Below are positions 4,601-5,756 of a stretch of 5,756 nt of DNA, one piece after another. The translations under genes and the position numbers were made by a program. The stretch spans positions 1-5,756 of the forward strand of contig JBFYKJ010000002.1 in the NCBI GenBank assembly GCA_041306005.1, read 5' to 3'. Each line of letters begins with the position of its first letter. The stretch's first letter is position 1. The stretch comes from JBFYKJ01 sp041306005. GTDB lineage: Archaea; Altiarchaeota; Altiarchaeia; JAFGQM01. The notes beneath the pieces were generated by a model. The model was not told the origin of the DNA, did not search any database, and worked only from the letters and a program-made list of their open reading frames with translations.

Positions 4601-5756
4601 CGTCACGTTCGCGCCCACGACCGGGTCGTCGTTTGCGTCAAAGACCCAGACGGGGTAGTAGCGCGTCAGGATGACGCCGGAAGCGAACGTCACGTTGTAG
4701 CGCCATTGCGTGCCGCTCCACGTCCTGAATGCCATCGCAGGCATGTCCACATACCCGTAGATGAACGGCCTCGCGCCGCTGGTGCCTATCGCCACCGAGG
4801 GGTTGCTACCGGACCGCCAGGGCGGCGGCGGCCCTATCGCGCCGAGATTCGTCTGCGGCAGGGTGAAGTTCAGCGTGCCGCTGCTCTGGATGGAAATCTC
4901 GGTCCTGTCGCACTCCCAGTCGTTAGCCGAACACGAGAGCGCAAGCGACCCGTTTATCGTGGCGTTCGACTTGCCGGTGCTGCCGCCGTAGAGGTACAGG
5001 CGCGGCGTCTTCAGGCCCTCGAACCGGCTGACGGACTTGCCGCCGACATCATCGTTGGCGGTGGTGCCGCCTATGATCACAACAGGTGAGAAAGAGGCGG
5101 GGGGTTGCATGTAAGTGTGGAGAAGCCCAATGAAAGCCCCGTCTATGTAGTTGCTGTCGGCCAGGGTCACGTTATATGCGTCGTTGCGGGATGTGTCCAG
5201 GGCGCGAAGCTCGAAGACGCCCGAGAGGTTCTCCAGCCGGTTGACCGAGTTTCCTCGCAGGAAGAATGACATCCAGTGGGTGGTGAGATTGTCGAACGTG
5301 GCGTTGAATGCCGTCCCCGAGCTCTGGAATGAGCGATGCATCGGGATGTTCTCGTGCAGTTCGGAGAAGGAAACGTTGTCGCCCGTGCCGGCGTACACCT
5401 TCAGGTGAGTTATGTTGCAGTCTTGCAGCACCGACTGGCTCGGGCTGAAGAGCACGGCATAGAACCACCCGAACTTGGAGTTCACGGCCTTGAGGCGGTT
5501 GGCGGTGCCGGAATAGGTTATCCCCCCGAGCACGGTGGTCGCCGGGAACTGCCGATAGGTCCGGTAGGCGTGGGTGAGGTTGGTGAAGTTGTACTCCCGG
5601 TCGCCGCGGGCCCAGACGCCGAAGCATGTTATCGCCGAATCTATGAACGTGACGTTTGGGGTGTCCTGGACCATCAACGGCTGCCCGCAGTTAAATTCAA
5701 GGTCCCCCCTCGACCGGTTGAACACCACGGTCGCGTTTTCCTGTATCCAATTTGCG
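1637..5756 (-). CDS. Giant modular surface protein: beta-helix, Cys-rich repeats, TSP1-like module, C-terminal membrane anchor (N-terminus outside the window)
   Basis: The frame stays open to the right edge. A GTG at 5728 is possible but unlikely as the start, because the codons before it read NWIQENATV in the same style, so the N-terminus and signal peptide lie outside. At least 1372 residues are visible. Counting from 5728, the order is: beta-rich, NosD-like region (to about 330); Ig-like or carboxypeptidase-regulatory-like domain (about 345-440, with DPVVGANVTIYNSTG); about 16 right-handed parallel beta-helix rungs (about 500-885); Cys-rich repeats (907-1166); polar/Pro linker; TSP1-like module (1189-1229); a second Ig-like domain (about 1238-1315); a membrane helix (1333-1351); and the tail KRRKREEAYEKV. 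I count about 45 N-x-S/T sequons, suggesting heavy N-glycosylation. The topology is extracellular with a short cytoplasmic tail. Adhesion, cell-cell contact or envelope structure is likely, though binding or cleaving polysaccharide is also possible. No catalytic residues are recognisable. Regulation is not visible here. Confidence 0.93.
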   Translation of the reverse strand, partial: ANWIQENATVVFNRSRGDLEFNCGQPLMVQDTPNVTFIDSAITCFGVWARGDREYNFTNLTHAYRTYRQFPATTVLGGITYSGTANRLKAVNSKFGWFYAVLFSPSQSVLQDCNITHLKVYAGTGDNVSFSELHENIPMHRSFQSSGTAFNATFDNLTTHWMSFFLRGNSVNRLENLSGVFELRALDTSRNDAYNVTLADSNYIDGAFIGLLHTYMQPPASFSPVVIIGGTTANDDVGGKSVSRFEGLKTPRLYLYGGSTGKSNATINGSLALSCSANDWECDRTEISIQSSGTLNFTLPQTNLGAIGPPPPWRSGSNPSVAIGTSGARPFIYGYVDMPAMAFRTWSGTQWRYNVTFASGVILTRYYPVWVFDANDDPVVGANVTIYNSTGAKMSSSLTNAAGEANPWIKFARVNYLQNSANYLQNFTLEASWNPTIRRNITLLTDTPIIITQETCYNILPAGVCEDPTGTCACITEALASPFCTEVRMTQDVLNNDSAVCAEFSTGSKTLDCRGHTIDGDGSVGTYGVLASGVSGVTVKNCNVTDWTTGIALQGVASGGGTVTNNNVSDCNSGGSGIFIADGDLNNVSGNSIRLCGKGIDTSQSDSTTITGNEVVDISGDGIIVSESDANVVRGNNVTGSGGNGISVGGCSYNTLAGNNVTGSSQDGIYLTGGGDNIVADNTVADGDSSGIRLDGESDDRVAGNKVSGHTASGYNGIDLGSCDGCTVTGNTANDNYFGIYFNQGRDLVMTDNTANGNILAGIAVSNTRDSALMDNNTANNNDGAGMSLSSTLIGTVSGNTFCSNGLYGLVLWEDTANVALYGNNASDNGLYGIFLRSNSTGGTIAGNTGTFNTEGISFSADSTGNNLSYNRFCNNTNFDVNDSDDNDGDVNICDTGLNWNDSSVDENCTMDCLGCGDLFCNTTAGENCANCEEDCGPCCGNELINYEFGEECDNGTNNSVSCGPGYDETCISCSALCRNVTETDGFCGDGTCQTDYEDCSTCEIDCGYCCGNGELDSGEDCDNGTANGQDCDPPYNSSCTWCNDYCIINTSNGSCCGDGECQIDYEYCWTCERDCGVCTENCTDDIDNDNDNAIDCNDSECNCHPACHRCGDGVCKCGETCSTCLGDCPAVCGDGTCNCGETRSTCPEDCLPTCYCGDNRCNCGETHSSCPHDCPDDKKSTTLIPHVVKPPLPSPGCTDEWECTAWSSCVNNYQTRSCACACLNQTCSGDRTSRRQCTMPVLCRLGLRLNLSAPSAGDTVLIEVLNEKGNAVVADLKITGPDGKVTTFKSPHSLKLDKVGTWQIATSKDGCVGDAEKVIAAELQPGTGIKEGPVGDTTQQLMFGLIIAAFGVFLFILLAKRRKREEAYEKV
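1676..1732 (-). other. C-terminal transmembrane anchor of the surface protein
   Basis: This encodes residues 1333-1351, a hydrophobic helix (LMFGLIIAAFGVFLFILLA). It is followed at once by KRRKR and a 12-residue charged tail, so the positive-inside rule puts the C-terminus in the cytoplasm and the rest outside. No LPXTG sorting signal or PGF-type archaeosortase motif is present, so permanent membrane anchoring is favoured. Confidence 0.9.
1785..2020 (-). other. Membrane-proximal Ig-like / beta-sandwich domain
   Basis: This covers approximately residues 1238-1315 of the surface protein. The pattern AGDTVLIEVLNEKGNAV, then LKITGPDGKVTTF, then a closing VGTWQIATSKDGC strand is typical of archaeal Ig-like domains placed just before a membrane anchor. 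It probably acts as a stalk. Boundaries are approximate. Confidence 0.6.
2042..2164 (-). other. TSP1-like module of the surface protein
   Basis: This encodes about residues 1189-1229: CTDEWECTAWSSC, then TRSCACAC, then RTSRRQC. Tryptophans in WxCxxWSxC alternating with arginines in TRxC and RRxC are the layered Trp-Arg pattern of thrombospondin type-1 repeats. In animals these mediate adhesion and glycan or protein binding. Similar modules are frequent in large exoproteins of DPANN archaea (from memory, not searched). Confidence 0.75.
2231..3010 (-). repeat. Cys-rich repeat region: six CGDG-type units with two interleaved CGNG-type units
   Basis: Residues 907-1166 hold about 53 cysteines in 260 residues. 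Six copies of a roughly 20-residue unit (CGDxxC, then CxxC or SxC, then three residues to a final Cys, usually preceded by Asp) start at residues 907, 979, 1048, 1102, 1124 and 1148. After copies 1 and 2 comes a longer CGN-GExCDNGT segment resembling the myxobacterial disulfide-rich repeat / DUF4215 type. This makes two tandem composite units of 72 and 69 residues. After copy 3 there is an acidic DIDNDNDNAIDC segment (residues 1077-1088), which looks like a calcium-binding Asp/Asn loop. The last three copies are packed at 22-24 residue spacing. The region probably forms a rigid, disulfide-stapled rod outside the cell. Confidence 0.85.
2477..2500 (-). repeat. Short hexanucleotide tandem repeat, (GTTGTC)3 GATGTC on the plus strand
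   Basis: Three perfect and one imperfect 6-bp units are in frame in the surface-protein gene. They encode the alternating Asp-Asn/Ile of the putative calcium-binding DIDNDNDN loop. Copy changes by strand slippage would add or remove whole Asp-Asn pairs without breaking the frame. Confidence 0.8.
3040..4230 (-). repeat. Parallel beta-helix repeats (NosD / PbH1 type), about 16 rungs
   Basis: This encodes approximately residues 500-896. It opens with TLDCRGHTIDGDG, the usual cap of archaeal NosD-like helices, followed by VSGVTVKNCNVTD. Rungs of about 22-25 residues then recur with GN-[NT]-V or GNxV at one turn and GI-[YFS]-[LV] at the next, for example VVRGNNVTGSGGNGISV and TVTGNTANDNYFGIYF. 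It ends in a FCNNTNFDVNDSDDNDGDV / ICDTGLNWND cap. Asn ladders at the turns are visible. The fold is associated with polysaccharide-binding or -cleaving and adhesive proteins, but no lyase or hydrolase active site is evident. Boundaries are approximate. Confidence 0.88.
4400..4690 (-). other. Ig-like / carboxypeptidase-regulatory-like domain inserted between the two beta-rich halves
   Basis: This covers approximately residues 345-440. The YYPVWVFDANDDPVVGANVTI stretch, a following YNSTG turn, SSLTNAAGEANP, and later IRRNITLLTD match the strand pattern V-x-D-x-x-x-x-PV-x-GA-x-V-x-I of bacterial and archaeal Ig-like or CarboxypepD_reg-like domains. It separates the N-terminal beta-rich part from the NosD-type helix and probably acts as a spacer. 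The assignment rests on strand pattern only. Confidence 0.55.
4478..4514 (-). repeat. Perfect 16-bp direct repeat, 21-bp period
   Basis: The plus-strand sequence GTTCTGCAGGTAATTG occurs at 4478-4493 and again at 4499-4514. The period of 21 bp is exactly seven codons. It encodes NYLQNSANYLQN within the Ig-like insert of the surface protein. A recent in-frame duplication is the simplest explanation. Confidence 0.85.

Noticed and set aside
4397..5089. Plus-strand 230-codon frame opposite the N-terminal part of the surface protein
   Set aside because: No family motifs and composition typical of antisense GC-rich sequence; the minus-strand frame continues unbroken across it with sequons and Ig-like strands.
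5726..5728. GTG as the start of the surface protein
   Set aside because: The frame is open upstream to the window edge and reads NWIQENATV, matching the style of the protein. No signal peptide follows the GTG, so the real start must lie outside.

Overview
The window looks like GC-rich archaeal chromosome. Three things suggest this: frequent ATA (Ile) and AGG (Arg) codons; genes that start with no Shine-Dalgarno and a TATA-like element about 26 nt upstream, next to a well-placed Shine-Dalgarno at an operon-internal start; and a very large, sequon-rich exoprotein ending in one membrane helix and a short basic tail. Its mix of NosD-type beta-helix, CGDG-type Cys repeats and a WxCxxWSxC (TSP1-like) module is a style I associate with DPANN archaea such as Diapherotrites or Micrarchaeota. 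That lineage is an inference; no rRNA or other marker is present.

Layout: (1) 1-270 (+) is the 3' end of chorismate synthase (aroC). (2) 294-997 (-) is a two-gene operon, a HEPN-domain protein followed by a minimal nucleotidyltransferase (MNT). Their ATGA overlap is 4 bp, and they have the arrangement of HEPN/MNT toxin-antitoxin modules. (3) 998-1062 is a 65-bp divergent intergenic region with a candidate archaeal promoter. (4) 1063-1635 (+) is an iron-sulfur flavoprotein (Isf-like) with a compact CX2CX2CX4C cluster motif. (5) 1637-5756 (-) is one open frame that runs off the right edge. It encodes at least 1372 residues of a modular, C-terminally anchored surface protein: N-terminal beta-rich region, Ig-like insert, about 16 rungs of parallel beta-helix, about 260 residues of very Cys-rich repeats, a TSP1-like module, a second Ig-like domain and a membrane helix.

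The genes do not form one pathway. aroC is housekeeping and converges on the HEPN/MNT pair. The pair is divergent from the flavoprotein gene, whose stop lies 1 bp from the stop of the giant surface-protein gene. The least ordinary items are the HEPN/MNT pair, which lacks the tyrosine that is AMPylated in characterised HepT toxins, and the repeat architecture of the surface protein. I see no tRNA, rRNA, CRISPR array, insertion sequence or attachment site. The coding is dense, with no gene-free stretch over 300 bp.
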